Shown: one piece after another, positions 26,972 through 36,703 of the stretch | How the letters are laid out: each line of letters opens with the position of its first letter | Position numbering within the stretch: position 1 is the stretch's first letter | NCBI GenBank assembly: GCA_027621405.1 | Contig: JAQCBT010000007.1 | Location: forward strand, 1-64,000 | DNA: 64,000 nucleotides | Reading direction: 5' to 3' | From: Pseudomonadota bacterium | Lineage (GTDB): Bacteria; Pseudomonadota; Gammaproteobacteria; Pseudomonadales; Pseudohongiellaceae | Notes under the pieces: generated by a model | Seen by the model: only the letters and a program-made list of their open reading frames with translations | Databases searched by the model: none | What the model was told of the DNA's origin: nothing | Position numbers and translations under genes: made by a program

Positions 26972-27580
26972 ATGGCCACATCAGACGAACGCAAGGCCCG
27001 ACACAAGAAAGCCATGCAGCGCAAGAAAGAGCATATCGATAACCGGATCCAACAGGCGACTATCGACAAGGGACTTATCGTCGTCCTGACCGGTAATGGC
27101 AAGGGCAAGAGTTCATCCGCATTTGGCATGCTGGCCAGAAGCCTGGGACACGGTCTGAACTGCGCGGTCATCCAGTTCATAAAGGGTGTGTGGGAGACTG
27201 GTGAGCACCTGATGTTCAAGGACCATCCCAGGGTCGAGTTTCATGTCATGGCCACCGGATTTACCTGGGAAACCCAGGACCGGGACAAGGACATCGCGGC
27301 CGCCAAGGCTACCTGGGCTGAGGCGAAGCGACTCCTGCAGGATGACAGCGTCGACCTGATCATCCTCGATGAACTTACCTACATGCTTACATATGGCTAC
27401 CTCGACAAACAGGAAGTCATCGAATGCCTGCAGAACAGACCCGCCATGCAACATGTGGTCATCACCGGACGCAACGCGTCACCGGAACTGATTGAGATTG
27501 CCGACACGGTGGCCGAGCTGGAAAGCGTGAAGCACGCGTTTGACCAGGGAATAAAGGTTCAGAAGGGAGTGGACTACTAG
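26972..27580 (+). CDS. cobO: Corrinoid adenosyltransferase
   Basis: The frame is open from 26852, but the ATG at 26972 has an AAGGAAG ribosome binding site and gives a 202-residue CobO/BtuR protein. The N-terminal KKAMQRKKEHIDNRIQQATIDKGLIVVLTGNGKGKSSSAFGM includes the modified P-loop GNGKGKSS; VIQFIKGVWETGEH and ILDELTYMLTYGYLD follow. It attaches the 5'-deoxyadenosyl group of ATP to cobalamin or precursors. It diverges from the B12 importer, so uptake and activation sit side by side. The rest of de novo B12 synthesis is not in the window. Confidence 0.92.
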   Translation: MATSDERKARHKKAMQRKKEHIDNRIQQATIDKGLIVVLTGNGKGKSSSAFGMLARSLGHGLNCAVIQFIKGVWETGEHLMFKDHPRVEFHVMATGFTWETQDRDKDIAAAKATWAEAKRLLQDDSVDLIILDELTYMLTYGYLDKQEVIECLQNRPAMQHVVITGRNASPELIEIADTVAELESVKHAFDQGIKVQKGVDY

Positions 27581-27585
27581 GTTTT

Positions 27586-28272
27586 CTAGCCCGGGCTGGA
27601 TTCCTTCGGCAGGTCCATCCAGCTACCGGAATACTCTGCGCCATTGTGAAATATCAAGGCCGGGTGCGCCTTGCCATCGCGGATCTCGATACTCACCCTG
27701 CTGAAGCAGGCAAATGGGATATACAGCGGAAAACTCCGGTTCATTGGCATACCCAGCACCATGGGCAGGATGACTCTCAGCACGCCACCATGAGTGACAA
27801 GCAGGATATGCTCAGCGTCTTCGCTCTGCAGAATGGTATCCCATGCTGACATGACCCGATCGCGAAAATCCAGGAAGGTCTCACCATTGGGCGGGGCAAG
27901 AGCGGTGATGTCTTCCCTGAAAGCTCGAAACTGGTCAGCCGCAATTCTGCGCCATTCCTCGGCGGGCATACCATCCCAATCACCGTAATCGATCTCCTGC
28001 CACGACTCGTTTACCGAGACTTCGAGTTCAGCCCGTGCTCCCAGGCGTTGGGCGAAGTCCTTACAGCGCGACAGTGGTGAAGTTACGATGCGTGAGAAAC
28101 GTGGCGTGGCCGACGACGGTGAATAGTCTTCATTCAATCCCGTGGCCAGGCGCATCTGCTCCCAACCCAACGCCGTTAATACGGGATTCACCCGACCACG
28201 CACGATGTGGCCGCCTTCGGGTTCGCCGTGACGAATCAGATCGACGGTGATTTTTTTGCTATCGCTTTCCAC
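27586..28272 (-). CDS. Histidine phosphatase family protein
   Basis: A 228-residue phosphoglycerate-mutase-like phosphatase with the catalytic LIRHGEP near residue 13, the second Arg in TSPLSRCKDFAQRLG, and the C-terminal His in LLVTHGGVLRVIL. In a B12 context a CobC-like alpha-ribazole phosphatase is one option, but the family has many substrates. The start appears to be GTG with no strong ribosome binding site. It converges on cobO with a 5-nt gap. Confidence 0.75.
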   Translation of the reverse strand: MESDSKKITVDLIRHGEPEGGHIVRGRVNPVLTALGWEQMRLATGLNEDYSPSSATPRFSRIVTSPLSRCKDFAQRLGARAELEVSVNESWQEIDYGDWDGMPAEEWRRIAADQFRAFREDITALAPPNGETFLDFRDRVMSAWDTILQSEDAEHILLVTHGGVLRVILPMVLGMPMNRSFPLYIPFACFSRVSIEIRDGKAHPALIFHNGAEYSGSWMDLPKESSPG

Positions 28273-28313
28273 GGTGAATCGATTGGAACCTAACGAGTAT
28301 GTGAGATTGATGG

Positions 28314-28898
28314 CTACTTGATGTGACCAAGCTTGTCGATCTTTACTGCCAGGTAACTTTCGTTGTGGGGGTTTGCTCCGGTGCGAATAGAAACGATCTC
28401 GCCAACCTCGAATCCCAGATCCTTCAATGCATTGACCTTGCGGGGATTATTCGTCATCAGGCGAATCTTGTTGACCTTTATATGCTCCAGCATGGGTTTA
28501 CAGATGTCGTACTCCCGACCATCGGGCTCGAAGCCGAGCTGCACGTTGGCTTCCACGGTATCCGCGCCGAAATCCTGCAATGCATAGGCCTTGATCTTGT
28601 TCAGCAGGCCGATGCCCCGACCCTCCTGGCGCAAGTAGAGGATGAGCCCCCTGCCTTCCTCGGCGATATTCTTCATGGCGGCCTCGAGTTGGGGGCCGCA
28701 ATCACAGCGCAGGCTGAACAGGCAGTCACCGGTCAGGCACTCCGAGTGAATTCGGCACAGCACTGGATCACCGGAAGAGACATCGCCCATGGTAAGGGCC
28801 ACGTGTTCCTTTCCGGTTTCAGCATCCTCGAAGCCATGAATCGAGAATTGCCCCCAGCGTGTGGGCAGCTCTGCTGAAGCGATGTAATTAACGGACAC
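28314..28898 (-). CDS. ribA: GTP cyclohydrolase II
   Basis: A 194-residue enzyme starting riboflavin synthesis by opening GTP. The zinc-binding [20 protein letters not shown] has all three cysteines, and [20 protein letters not shown] and [13 protein letters not shown] complete the family signature. A separate, intact RibA fits the fact that the RibA-like half of RibBA in the same cluster has lost these cysteines. It is the last gene of the rib-nusB-thiL-pgpA cluster. Confidence 0.95.
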   Translation of the reverse strand: MSVNYIASAELPTRWGQFSIHGFEDAETGKEHVALTMGDVSSGDPVLCRIHSECLTGDCLFSLRCDCGPQLEAAMKNIAEEGRGLILYLRQEGRGIGLLNKIKAYALQDFGADTVEANVQLGFEPDGREYDICKPMLEHIKVNKIRLMTNNPRKVNALKDLGFEVGEIVSIRTGANPHNESYLAVKIDKLGHIK

Positions 28899-28926
28899 GA
28901 GTACCTCGCGGACTTTCCAGACCAGC

Positions 28927-29406
28927 CTAGACCAGCAAAATAGTGAGTGCCTGTAAGCACAGGGCGGCCATTATACCCGCTAAAACGTCATCTAGCATGA
29001 TGCCCAGCCCGCCTTCGACGTGCTTGTCGGCCCATTTTATAGGCCAGGGTTTCAGGATATCCAACAGGCGGAACAGCACGAAGCCAATTAGGATCCAATG
29101 CCACTCGGGTGGAGCCAGGAACAGTGTCAGCCACATGCCGACGAATTCATCCCAGACGATGCCACCATGATCGTGTACCCCGAGATCCTTCGCTGTTTCT
29201 TCACAGAGCCAGATGCCGAAGGCAAAGGCAGCAATAACCACCATCGCATATACCATGGGGGGCAAGTGACTGAGCGGAACATAGAACAACAGCGCCAGCA
29301 CCGACCCCGCGGTGCCTGGAGCCTTGGGCGACAGGCCACTACCCAGGCCGAAGGCCAGCCAGTGACGCCAGTTGCGCTTGTCGAAATTTAGCGGCGTACT
29401 ATTCAA
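28927..29406 (-). CDS. pgpA: Phosphatidylglycerophosphatase A
   Basis: A 159-residue membrane enzyme that removes phosphate from phosphatidylglycerophosphate. [36 protein letters not shown] and the C-terminal [18 protein letters not shown] are the PgpA signatures. It starts 6 nt after thiL and is presumably cotranscribed, the usual arrangement in gammaproteobacteria. Confidence 0.93.
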   Translation of the reverse strand: MNSTPLNFDKRNWRHWLAFGLGSGLSPKAPGTAGSVLALLFYVPLSHLPPMVYAMVVIAAFAFGIWLCEETAKDLGVHDHGGIVWDEFVGMWLTLFLAPPEWHWILIGFVLFRLLDILKPWPIKWADKHVEGGLGIMLDDVLAGIMAALCLQALTILLV

Positions 29407-29412
29407 CTGCTA

Positions 29413-30423
29413 TCAGGCCTGGAAGTGGGAATAGGATCGATGGCGCACCGGTTCCAGTTTCCCGGTATCCTGTCGCAACAATAATTTGTGGCTGCTGTTT
29501 ATCTCACCGATCCTGGTGAGCTGCAAGGACAGTCCTGCGGCGATCGTCTCCAACTCTGGAGCACTTTCTTCAGCCACCGTCACACACAGTTCGTAATCAT
29601 CACCACCATACAACGCTGCAGCCAGGCACTCTGCCGGGCTGGCGGCACGTCGTAATGCCGGGGCATAGGGTAGCAAGTCAGCTTCGATGATCGCGCCACA
29701 CTCACTGGCTTCGAGAATATGAGCAAGATCTCCTGCAAGACCATCAGATACATCGATGGCACTATGCAACAGGTGGCAGGCATTGAGCGCGAATTCGACA
29801 CGCGGCTCGGGACTATAGAATCGAGTATTGAGATAGGCGAGATCCGTCTCTGACAGCAACTCAATCCTGGGCGCGAATGCGGAGTCAAATTGCACTTCGA
29901 TTTCCTGTGCGGCCAGCGCCAGTGCACCGTTACCCAGTGTGCCGGTCACGTAGATCACATCGCCGGGCCTCGCACCGGCCCGGGTCACGCTGCGACCGCG
30001 CCTGGTGAGACCCTGCACCTGTATCGCGATGGTTCCGGAACCGGCAACCGTGTCACCCCCAACCAGAGGACAATTGTAGCGTCGGGCAACCAGCGCAAGG
30101 CCATCCCGGAACTTTTCCAGCCAATCTCGATCTGCTCTGGGTAAGGCTATCCCGAGAGTAAAGCACAGAGGTTCCGCTGCCATCGCCGCCAGATCGCTGA
30201 TATTGACAGCTAGGCAGCGTTGGCCAATGAGAAAAGGGTCGGCATTGGCAGGGAAGTGAATGCCTTCAACCAGCACGTCCATGCTCATGCACAGGGATTT
30301 TTTTTCCGGCACCGAGATTACGGCAGCGTCATCGCCGATACCCAGCTCAATCCCGTCTCGAGCAAACGCGAGCGAGTCGTGCCTGAAGTAGTCGTTGATG
30401 AGCTGGAATTCGATTTGGGACAT
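29413..30423 (-). CDS. thiL: Thiamine-monophosphate kinase
   Basis: A 336-residue ATP-dependent kinase converting thiamine monophosphate to the diphosphate. The ATG at 30423 (MSQIEFQLI) matches the usual ThiL N terminus better than one four codons upstream. GIGDDAAVI, MSMDVLVEGIHFP, AVNISDLAAMAAEP and ALYGGDDYELCVTV are conserved ATP- and substrate-binding segments. It follows nusB in the cluster. Confidence 0.93.
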   Translation of the reverse strand: MSQIEFQLINDYFRHDSLAFARDGIELGIGDDAAVISVPEKKSLCMSMDVLVEGIHFPANADPFLIGQRCLAVNISDLAAMAAEPLCFTLGIALPRADRDWLEKFRDGLALVARRYNCPLVGGDTVAGSGTIAIQVQGLTRRGRSVTRAGARPGDVIYVTGTLGNGALALAAQEIEVQFDSAFAPRIELLSETDLAYLNTRFYSPEPRVEFALNACHLLHSAIDVSDGLAGDLAHILEASECGAIIEADLLPYAPALRRAASPAECLAAALYGGDDYELCVTVAEESAPELETIAAGLSLQLTRIGEINSSHKLLLRQDTGKLEPVRHRSYSHFQA

Positions 30424-30492
30424 CTGTGCCGTCACTTTCGGTGCCAGGAGTTGAACAGAGACAGCACCATGCCTGCAGTCAGGCTTCCCCGT

Positions 30493-30933
30493 TCAGGATT
30501 TATTCTTGTACTCGATGGGGCGCAACTCAGGCACCAGTTTGTCGAGGATACCGTTGACATACTTGTGACCATCGGTAGCACCGTACTGCTTCGCCAGTTC
30601 TACACACTCATTGATCACGACCCGGTAAGGCACATCGATCCTGTTGGCCAGCTCAAATGTGCCCAGGTACAGGCAGGCACGCTCGACGGGGTCAAGTGAT
30701 CCTTTCGCCCGATCCAACAGCGGGGATATGTGCTGGTCCAGGGAATCCTGCTGTTTGGGAATTTCCTTGAATATGGCGTCGAAGTAGCCCCAGTCGATTT
30801 TGCCTGAATTGTCTTCGTGATATTGCTTTGCGATATCGAGGGGATCGTCCTTCGTCATGAGCCACTGATACAGTGCCTGCATGATGAGTTGGCGAGCCTT
30901 GCGCCGTTGGGCCAGGGGTATTGTATTGCGCAT
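30493..30933 (-). CDS. nusB: Transcription antitermination factor NusB
   Basis: A 146-residue all-helical RNA-binding protein. RRKARQLIMQALYQW at the N terminus and PYRVVINECVELAKQYGATDGHKYVNGILDKL at the C terminus match NusB. With NusE it binds boxA in rRNA transcripts. It lies 44 nt after ribH. Confidence 0.93.
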   Translation of the reverse strand: MRNTIPLAQRRKARQLIMQALYQWLMTKDDPLDIAKQYHEDNSGKIDWGYFDAIFKEIPKQQDSLDQHISPLLDRAKGSLDPVERACLYLGTFELANRIDVPYRVVINECVELAKQYGATDGHKYVNGILDKLVPELRPIEYKNKS

Positions 30934-30977
30934 TGGGGATCAGCCTGAGGTGCCGCGGTAGAGTTGAAGGGCCAAGA

Positions 30978-31454
30978 TCAGGAATCAAGCTGTCGTAACA
31001 GGCTTACCATTTCCATGGCAGTCAGCGCTGCCTCTTCGCCCTTGTTGCCAGCCTTGGTACCGGCACGCTCGATGGCCTGTTCGATAGTGTTCACTGTCAG
31101 GACTCCTAATGCGATGGGCAGACCACTCTCCATTGAGACATGGCTGAGGCCCTTAACACATTCACCTGCCACGTATTCGAAATGAGGAGTGCCACCACGA
31201 ATCACCGCACCGAGGGCAATGATCGCATCGTAGTTTTCTGAGGCGGCCATCTTCTTCACCGCCACCGGAAGCTCGTAGGCACCGGGTACACGGACGATGG
31301 TGATATCGCGATCCATAACCCCATGCTTCTGCAGAGCCTCGATTGCCCCATCGAGCAGTTTGTCCACGATAAAACTATTAAAACGCGCAACAGCAATTCC
31401 GTAGCGGGCGCTGGCATTCTGAAAATTCCCTTCTACCGTCTTAATAGTACTCAT
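30978..31454 (-). CDS. ribH: 6,7-dimethyl-8-ribityllumazine synthase
   Basis: A 158-residue lumazine synthase, the penultimate riboflavin enzyme. [57 protein letters not shown] and [16 protein letters not shown] are conserved active-site segments; the catalytic His is in TPHFEYV. It lies 94 nt downstream of ribBA. Confidence 0.95.
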   Translation of the reverse strand: MSTIKTVEGNFQNASARYGIAVARFNSFIVDKLLDGAIEALQKHGVMDRDITIVRVPGAYELPVAVKKMAASENYDAIIALGAVIRGGTPHFEYVAGECVKGLSHVSMESGLPIALGVLTVNTIEQAIERAGTKAGNKGEEAALTAMEMVSLLRQLDS

Positions 31455-31548
31455 TCCTGTTTTCCTTACTAATACTTTCTGTTGCCACCGATTAGCCGCC
31501 TGCTAACCGGGAACTGTAATTCTCTGACTGCTGCCGTCAGGCCACGCG

Positions 31549-32661
31549 CTATGTGTTGAACTGTACGAAATCCACTACTTCGAGATCAAATCCGGAGATC
31601 GCATTAAACCTCGCCGGATAACTCAGCAGCCGCATCTTGCCTACACCGAGATCACGCAATATCTGCGAACCGGTTCCGATAGTCAGGTCGCTGCCGGCAC
31701 GGCCTCCGCCAGAGGCATCGCCAACTTCGGCGAGGGCGTTCGCCAGGTTCTGCGCCACATCCTGGCCGTAGTCTTCGGCGGATAATAGCACAGCAACCCC
31801 GTTCCCTTCCTCGGCGATGTGTTCCAGCGCACTACTGAAAGACCAGCTCGTGCGCTCCTGGTTATACACCTCACAGATGTCGCGGAGGGTATTGGGGATA
31901 TGCACCCGGACCAGGGTTGGCTCTTCTGTCTTGATGTCACCCTTCACAAAGGCGAGGTGCAGGCTGCCGCTGATGGAGTCTTCATAGGTATGTAAGGTGA
32001 ACTCTCCGTAGCGGGTCTGCAGCAGGTTACTGCTCACCTTCTGTACCGTGTGTTCGTTGGCTATACGGTAATGGATCAGGTCCACTATCGTACCAATCTT
32101 CAGATCATGCTTTTTGGCAAACTTCTCCAGATCAGCACGGCGTGCCATGGACCCGTCTTCGTTCATTATCTCCACGATAGCAGCCGCCGGCAGGTATCCG
32201 GCCATGCGCGCAAGATCGCAACCAGCCTCGGTGTGCCCGGCGCGACGGAGCACACCTCCGGGCTGCGCCATGATGGGGAATATATGGCCGGGCTGGATGA
32301 TATCTTCCGGCTGGGCATCCCTGGCCACGGCGGCCTGAATCGTTCGCGCCCGATCGGCGGCAGAGATTCCTGTTGTCACCCCGGTGGCTGCCTCGATGGA
32401 AACCGTGAAGTTGGTGTTATAGGGAGTGCCGTTTTCATTGACCATCAGGGGCAATTTCAGGTGGCGACAACGTTCTGGAGTCAAGGTCAGGCAAATCAGG
32501 CCACGGGCATTGGTTGCCATGAAGTTGATGTCTTCCGTTCGCACCCGTTCTGCCGCGATGATGAGATCACCTTCGTTTTCACGATCCTCATCGTCCATCA
32601 GGATAACCATCTTGCCCTGACGGATATCATCGATAATTTCTTCGATTGAATTCAGTTCCAT
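31549..32661 (-). CDS. ribBA: 3,4-dihydroxy-2-butanone-4-phosphate synthase with degenerate GTP cyclohydrolase II domain
   Basis: A 370-residue two-domain protein. The N-terminal RibB half (1 to about 200) is intact: [31 protein letters not shown] and [14 protein letters not shown]. The C-terminal half has the RibA fold layout ([20 protein letters not shown]), but the zinc segment reads [20 protein letters not shown] and lacks the CxxxxxxxxxxCxC cysteines, so cyclohydrolase activity should be absent. Only dihydroxybutanone phosphate synthesis is expected, with RibA at 28314 supplying the other step. Confidence 0.93.
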   Translation of the reverse strand: MELNSIEEIIDDIRQGKMVILMDDEDRENEGDLIIAAERVRTEDINFMATNARGLICLTLTPERCRHLKLPLMVNENGTPYNTNFTVSIEAATGVTTGISAADRARTIQAAVARDAQPEDIIQPGHIFPIMAQPGGVLRRAGHTEAGCDLARMAGYLPAAAIVEIMNEDGSMARRADLEKFAKKHDLKIGTIVDLIHYRIANEHTVQKVSSNLLQTRYGEFTLHTYEDSISGSLHLAFVKGDIKTEEPTLVRVHIPNTLRDICEVYNQERTSWSFSSALEHIAEEGNGVAVLLSAEDYGQDVAQNLANALAEVGDASGGGRAGSDLTIGTGSQILRDLGVGKMRLLSYPARFNAISGFDLEVVDFVQFNT

Positions 32662-32728
32662 ACTCTCTTTCCACTACACAAGAACATCCACTACACGATG
32701 CCGATACGCCACCCATGCGGCATTTCTA

Positions 32729-33376
32729 TCAGGTAGATTTGAACCCGTGTTGCTCCAAATATTCTGCTGTCACCGCGATACCGGCACCTCCCGTAGCCAA
32801 CCTTTCGAGGTAGCGCGCCACCAGGTCCACTTCGAGATTGACCTGTTGGCCGACAGCATAGGCGCCAGAAATCGTTTCTTCCTGGGTATGCGGTATGACA
32901 TTAATATGAAACTTGGCTCCCGCTACACCATTTACCGTAAGACTGGTTCCATCTATGCAGATAGACCCCTTCGCCGCAATGTAGCGGGACAACTCGTCAG
33001 GTGCCCTGAATTGAAGCTTCAGGCTCTTGCCTTCCGGCGTGATCGACTCCAACTCACCAACGCCATCCACATGCCCGCTTACGATATGACCACCGAAGCG
33101 GTCGGTAGCCAACATGGCCTTCTCGAGATTCACTGCCGCGCCCACCTGCAACTTCCCCAGGGTCGTGCAGCGCAGCGTCTCCATGGACACATCCGCCGCG
33201 AAGCCTGAACCACTGAGCGTCACCACCGTTAGACAGCAACCATTTACCGCAATGCTGTCACCTACCTTTACATCAGAAAGATCGAGCGTGCCGGTTTCTA
33301 TGCTGATACGCCACTCGGACTCCAGTTGTTGGAGGCTGGCTATGGATCCCTTGGCTTCAATAATTCCAGTAAACAT
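32729..33376 (-). CDS. ribE: Riboflavin synthase alpha subunit
   Basis: A 215-residue protein with two lumazine-binding repeats. The N terminus MFTGIIEAKGSI and GDSIAVNGCCLTVV belong to repeat 1; GGHIVSGHVDGVGEL and IAAKGSICIDGTSLTVNGV belong to repeat 2. It dismutates two lumazine molecules to riboflavin. It starts 4 nt after ribD, indicating coupling. Confidence 0.95.
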   Translation of the reverse strand: MFTGIIEAKGSIASLQQLESEWRISIETGTLDLSDVKVGDSIAVNGCCLTVVTLSGSGFAADVSMETLRCTTLGKLQVGAAVNLEKAMLATDRFGGHIVSGHVDGVGELESITPEGKSLKLQFRAPDELSRYIAAKGSICIDGTSLTVNGVAGAKFHINVIPHTQEETISGAYAVGQQVNLEVDLVARYLERLATGGAGIAVTAEYLEQHGFKST

Positions 33377-33380
33377 GCGG

Positions 33381-34550
33381 TCAATTCTTTACCTGCGGAG
33401 ACAGGATGATCTTCAGGTCGTCTCCGACTACACTCACTTCTTCAATAGTAAATTGTCTGGCTTCGGCGAGAGACTGCAAGCCAGTGCTGCCGAATAGTGG
33501 CCTGGCGTCGGCACCAAATATTTTTGGCGCCATATAGATGATGAGTTCATCTACCAGCCCTGCATCGAGGAAGGCACCGCTAAGAGTAGGTCCTGCTTCC
33601 ACCAGTATTTCGTTGCAGGCGAAATCAGTAGCCAGGGAGTGTAGCACAGAACGAAGATCGACTCTTCCATCCGGGCAATCGACTGCGACCATTTCCACAT
33701 GGTCACCAGGGGCTTTGCGCCGGGATACACTGCCTGCATTTCCGAAAATTATAACCCTGCCCTGCGAATTGACTAATTTTGAGGTGTCAGGTGTATGTAA
33801 TTGGCTATCCAGCACAACCCGCAGTGGTTGCTTCGCCAGATTGGTTTCGTTCGTAAGCTTCTGGGTTTCCGAGATGTCGAGGTCTTCCACCCGCACGTTA
33901 AGCTGCGGATCGTCCGCCAGCACCGTGCCAATTCCCGTCAATACCGCACTGCTACCGGCACGTAACAGTTGCACGTCGCTGCGTGCGCCTGTTCCGGTGA
34001 TCCATTTGCTTTCACCATTGGCCAATGCGGTTCGCCCGTCCAGGCTCATGGCAAGCTTCAACCTGACGAGCGGCAGTCCTGTTTCCATGCGCCGCATAAA
34101 TCCCGGGTTAATGGAACTGGCAGCCGCAGCGAAATCGCTTAGCCGGAATACCTCGATGCCGTTCTGCTCGAGGAAAGCGATGCCCTTACCGGAGACCTGC
34201 GGGTTGGGATCGACGATGGGAAGTACTACCTGTTTCACCCCGGCTGCCTGAAGCGCCTCACAGCAGGGTCCGGTGCGGCCCTGATGGGCGCAGGGTTCCA
34301 GGCTGACAAAGGCGGTTGCTCCCTCTGCATTGGCACCTGCCTGCCCCAGGGCGACCACTTCGGCATGGGGCAAACCAGGACCCCGATGCCAGCCCTCTCC
34401 CACGACTTCATTGTCTTTGACCAGCACACAACCCACTCGCGGATTCGGGGTGGCCGTTATCACGTGGCGAGCGAGATCCAGGGCTCTTTGCATATGGACT
34501 GGCCAGTCAATAACCGAGGCGTCCAATTCACTATTGCGTAGCGATTTCAT
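33381..34550 (-). CDS. ribD: Bifunctional pyrimidine deaminase/reductase
   Basis: The ATG at 34550 gives 389 residues; 22 further upstream residues in frame have no family support. The N-terminal deaminase has HAEVVAL and PCAHQGRTGPCCEAL, the zinc ligands; the C-terminal reductase begins near RLKLAMSLDGRTALANGESKWITG and ends FLDAGLVDELIIYMAPKIFG. It deaminates and reduces the GTP-derived pyrimidine in riboflavin synthesis. It lies downstream of nrdR in the same direction. Confidence 0.93.
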   Translation of the reverse strand: MKSLRNSELDASVIDWPVHMQRALDLARHVITATPNPRVGCVLVKDNEVVGEGWHRGPGLPHAEVVALGQAGANAEGATAFVSLEPCAHQGRTGPCCEALQAAGVKQVVLPIVDPNPQVSGKGIAFLEQNGIEVFRLSDFAAAASSINPGFMRRMETGLPLVRLKLAMSLDGRTALANGESKWITGTGARSDVQLLRAGSSAVLTGIGTVLADDPQLNVRVEDLDISETQKLTNETNLAKQPLRVVLDSQLHTPDTSKLVNSQGRVIIFGNAGSVSRRKAPGDHVEMVAVDCPDGRVDLRSVLHSLATDFACNEILVEAGPTLSGAFLDAGLVDELIIYMAPKIFGADARPLFGSTGLQSLAEARQFTIEEVSVVGDDLKIILSPQVKN

Positions 34551-34683
34551 GTCGGGAACCAGACGTCGACGGCCTGGGGCAGCATCTCTTGAAGGTGAGA
34601 GCCGCGATTCTAGCAAATCCGGGGCATGAAATGGACTGCGGTGACGCGGCGCCCCAGGAGCCCGGTCAGGCCGGGCGCGAGAC

Positions 34684-35145
34684 TCAGGAATTATTGTCTT
34701 TTGAGAGCCGGTCTATCTCTTCACGGAACTCATTCAGGTCCTTGAAGCTGCGGTATACAGAGGCGAACCGGACAAAGGCCACCTCATCCAGGCTACGCAA
34801 TTCCTTCATCACCTGCTCGCCTACCACGCGCGACTCGACTTCCCGTTCTCCGGTGGAACGCAGGTTGGCCTTGATGCGGTTCACCGCTTCTTCGACTCTC
34901 TCAATACTCACCGGACGCTTCTCCAGCGCCTTGTTGAGTCCGGCAATGAGCTTGTCTTCATTGAATGGCTCGCGCACGCCATCAGTCTTGATAATGCGAG
35001 GCATCACCAGCTCTGCTGATTCATAGGTTGTGAAACGTTCCTGACAGGTAACGCACTCCCGTCGGCGACGGACATGATTGCCTTCAGACACAAGTCTCGA
35101 ATCGATTACCTTGGTGTCGGTTGCTCCGCAGAAAGGACAGTGCAT
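34684..35145 (-). CDS. nrdR: Transcriptional repressor NrdR
   Basis: A 153-residue repressor of ribonucleotide reductase genes. The zinc ribbon is [17 protein letters not shown] with [12 protein letters not shown], followed by the ATP-cone ([24 protein letters not shown]) that senses ATP/dATP. It lies between glyA and ribD, a standard gammaproteobacterial position. Confidence 0.95.
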   Translation of the reverse strand: MHCPFCGATDTKVIDSRLVSEGNHVRRRRECVTCQERFTTYESAELVMPRIIKTDGVREPFNEDKLIAGLNKALEKRPVSIERVEEAVNRIKANLRSTGEREVESRVVGEQVMKELRSLDEVAFVRFASVYRSFKDLNEFREEIDRLSKDNNS

Positions 35146-35212
35146 GGGATAACTCTATAGTCTCGTTTCGATTTTTGTTCTTTTGTGTGCCAGCAAATCG
35201 TGCTGAGTGAAC

Positions 35213-36466
35213 TTACTGATACACTGGGAACTTCGCACACAGGGCAAGCACCTGCTGCTTAACTTCTTCAATCTTCGCAGCATTGCCCAGGTCGTCGAGG
35301 ATGTCACACATCCAGCCGGTTAGCTGGGCACATTCTGCCTCGCCGAAACCACGGGTAGTAATTGCCGGTGAACCAATGCGCAAACCACTGGTAACGAACG
35401 GCGGGTTCGGGTCATTCGGCACCGCATTCTTGTTCACCGTTATATTGGCGCGATCCAGGGCAGCGTCTGCATCCTTGCCGGTAAGCCCCTGCCGAATCAG
35501 GCTCAGCAGGAACAGGTGATCGTCGGTGCCATTGGACACCACATCATAGCCACGATCCATGAATCCCTTCGCCATGGTCTGGGCATTCTTCACAACCTGC
35601 TGCTGGTAGGTCTTGAAGTCATCACTCATGGCTTCCTTGAAGCAAACGGCCTTGGCGGCGATGACATGCATGAGCGGACCGCCCTGGCTTTCGGGAAATA
35701 CGGCGAAATTCAGCTTCTTTTCCAGCTCTTCGTTGGCGCGGGCCAGGATGATTCCGCCGCGGGGGCCACGCAGGGTCTTGTGTGTAGTCGAGGTGGTGAC
35801 ATCGGCGATATTAACCGGGCTGGGGTAGACACCGGCGGCAATAAGGCCAGATACATGGGCCATATCGACCACGAAGTAGGCGCCTACCTGGTCGGCGATA
35901 TCGCGGAACTTCTGCCAGTCGATGACTCGAGAGTAGGCGGAGAAGCCTGCCATGATGATGCGTGGCTTGTGCTCCTCGGCCAGTGCCGCAACCTGCTCGT
36001 AGTCGATCTCACCGGTTTCGCTATTCAGGCCATACTGCACAGAGTTATAGATGCGACCCGAGAAGCTGACCTTGGCGCCGTGGGTAAGATGGCCACCGTC
36101 GGCGAGACTCATACCCAGCACGGTGTCGCCGGGCTTGGCGAGGGCCATGTAGACGGCGGCATTGGCCTGGGATCCGGAATGAGGCTGCACGTTGGCATAG
36201 TCGGCGTTGAACAACTCTTTCGCCCGTGCGATGGCGATCTCTTCCACCGTATCCACGTTCTCGCAGCCACCGTAATAGCGCTTGCGTGGATACCCTTCTG
36301 CATATTTATTGGTGAGCACCGAGCCCTGGGCCTCCATCACGAAGGGGCTGGTGTGATTCTCAGAAGCAATTAGCTCTATATGTTCTTCCTGCCGGGTCTT
36401 CTCTGCTTCGATCGCCGCGCTAATTTCTGGGTCAAATTCAGATAGGCTGACATCGGTCTTGAACAT
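35213..36466 (-). CDS. glyA: Serine hydroxymethyltransferase
   Basis: A 417-residue PLP enzyme interconverting serine and glycine with tetrahydrofolate. [40 protein letters not shown] and the lysine segment [14 protein letters not shown] are conserved. The length is typical. It diverges from ettA; the 237-nt gap 36467-36703 should hold both promoters, but I cannot place them with confidence. Confidence 0.96.
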   Translation of the reverse strand: MFKTDVSLSEFDPEISAAIEAEKTRQEEHIELIASENHTSPFVMEAQGSVLTNKYAEGYPRKRYYGGCENVDTVEEIAIARAKELFNADYANVQPHSGSQANAAVYMALAKPGDTVLGMSLADGGHLTHGAKVSFSGRIYNSVQYGLNSETGEIDYEQVAALAEEHKPRIIMAGFSAYSRVIDWQKFRDIADQVGAYFVVDMAHVSGLIAAGVYPSPVNIADVTTSTTHKTLRGPRGGIILARANEELEKKLNFAVFPESQGGPLMHVIAAKAVCFKEAMSDDFKTYQQQVVKNAQTMAKGFMDRGYDVVSNGTDDHLFLLSLIRQGLTGKDADAALDRANITVNKNAVPNDPNPPFVTSGLRIGSPAITTRGFGEAECAQLTGWMCDILDDLGNAAKIEEVKQQVLALCAKFPVYQ

Positions 36467-36703
36467 ATAACGCGGTCTCCGGTGAAGGTCCTGGTATGGC
36501 CGTAAATTGGGCAGAAAAATTGAATGCGCTATTCTACCCGATCAATCCTCCTTCATCATCTATATGTTGGGTCGGTGCTAACAATATCTTGCGTTTCCGG
36601 CCCCGCTGGCGTCACTTGGCGGCAGGCATCGGCAGCAAACAAAAATCCATGCCGCTGTGCAATAATAGCGCCCTCTTTTCACAGCCCCAGCGGGAACAGC
36701 TAC

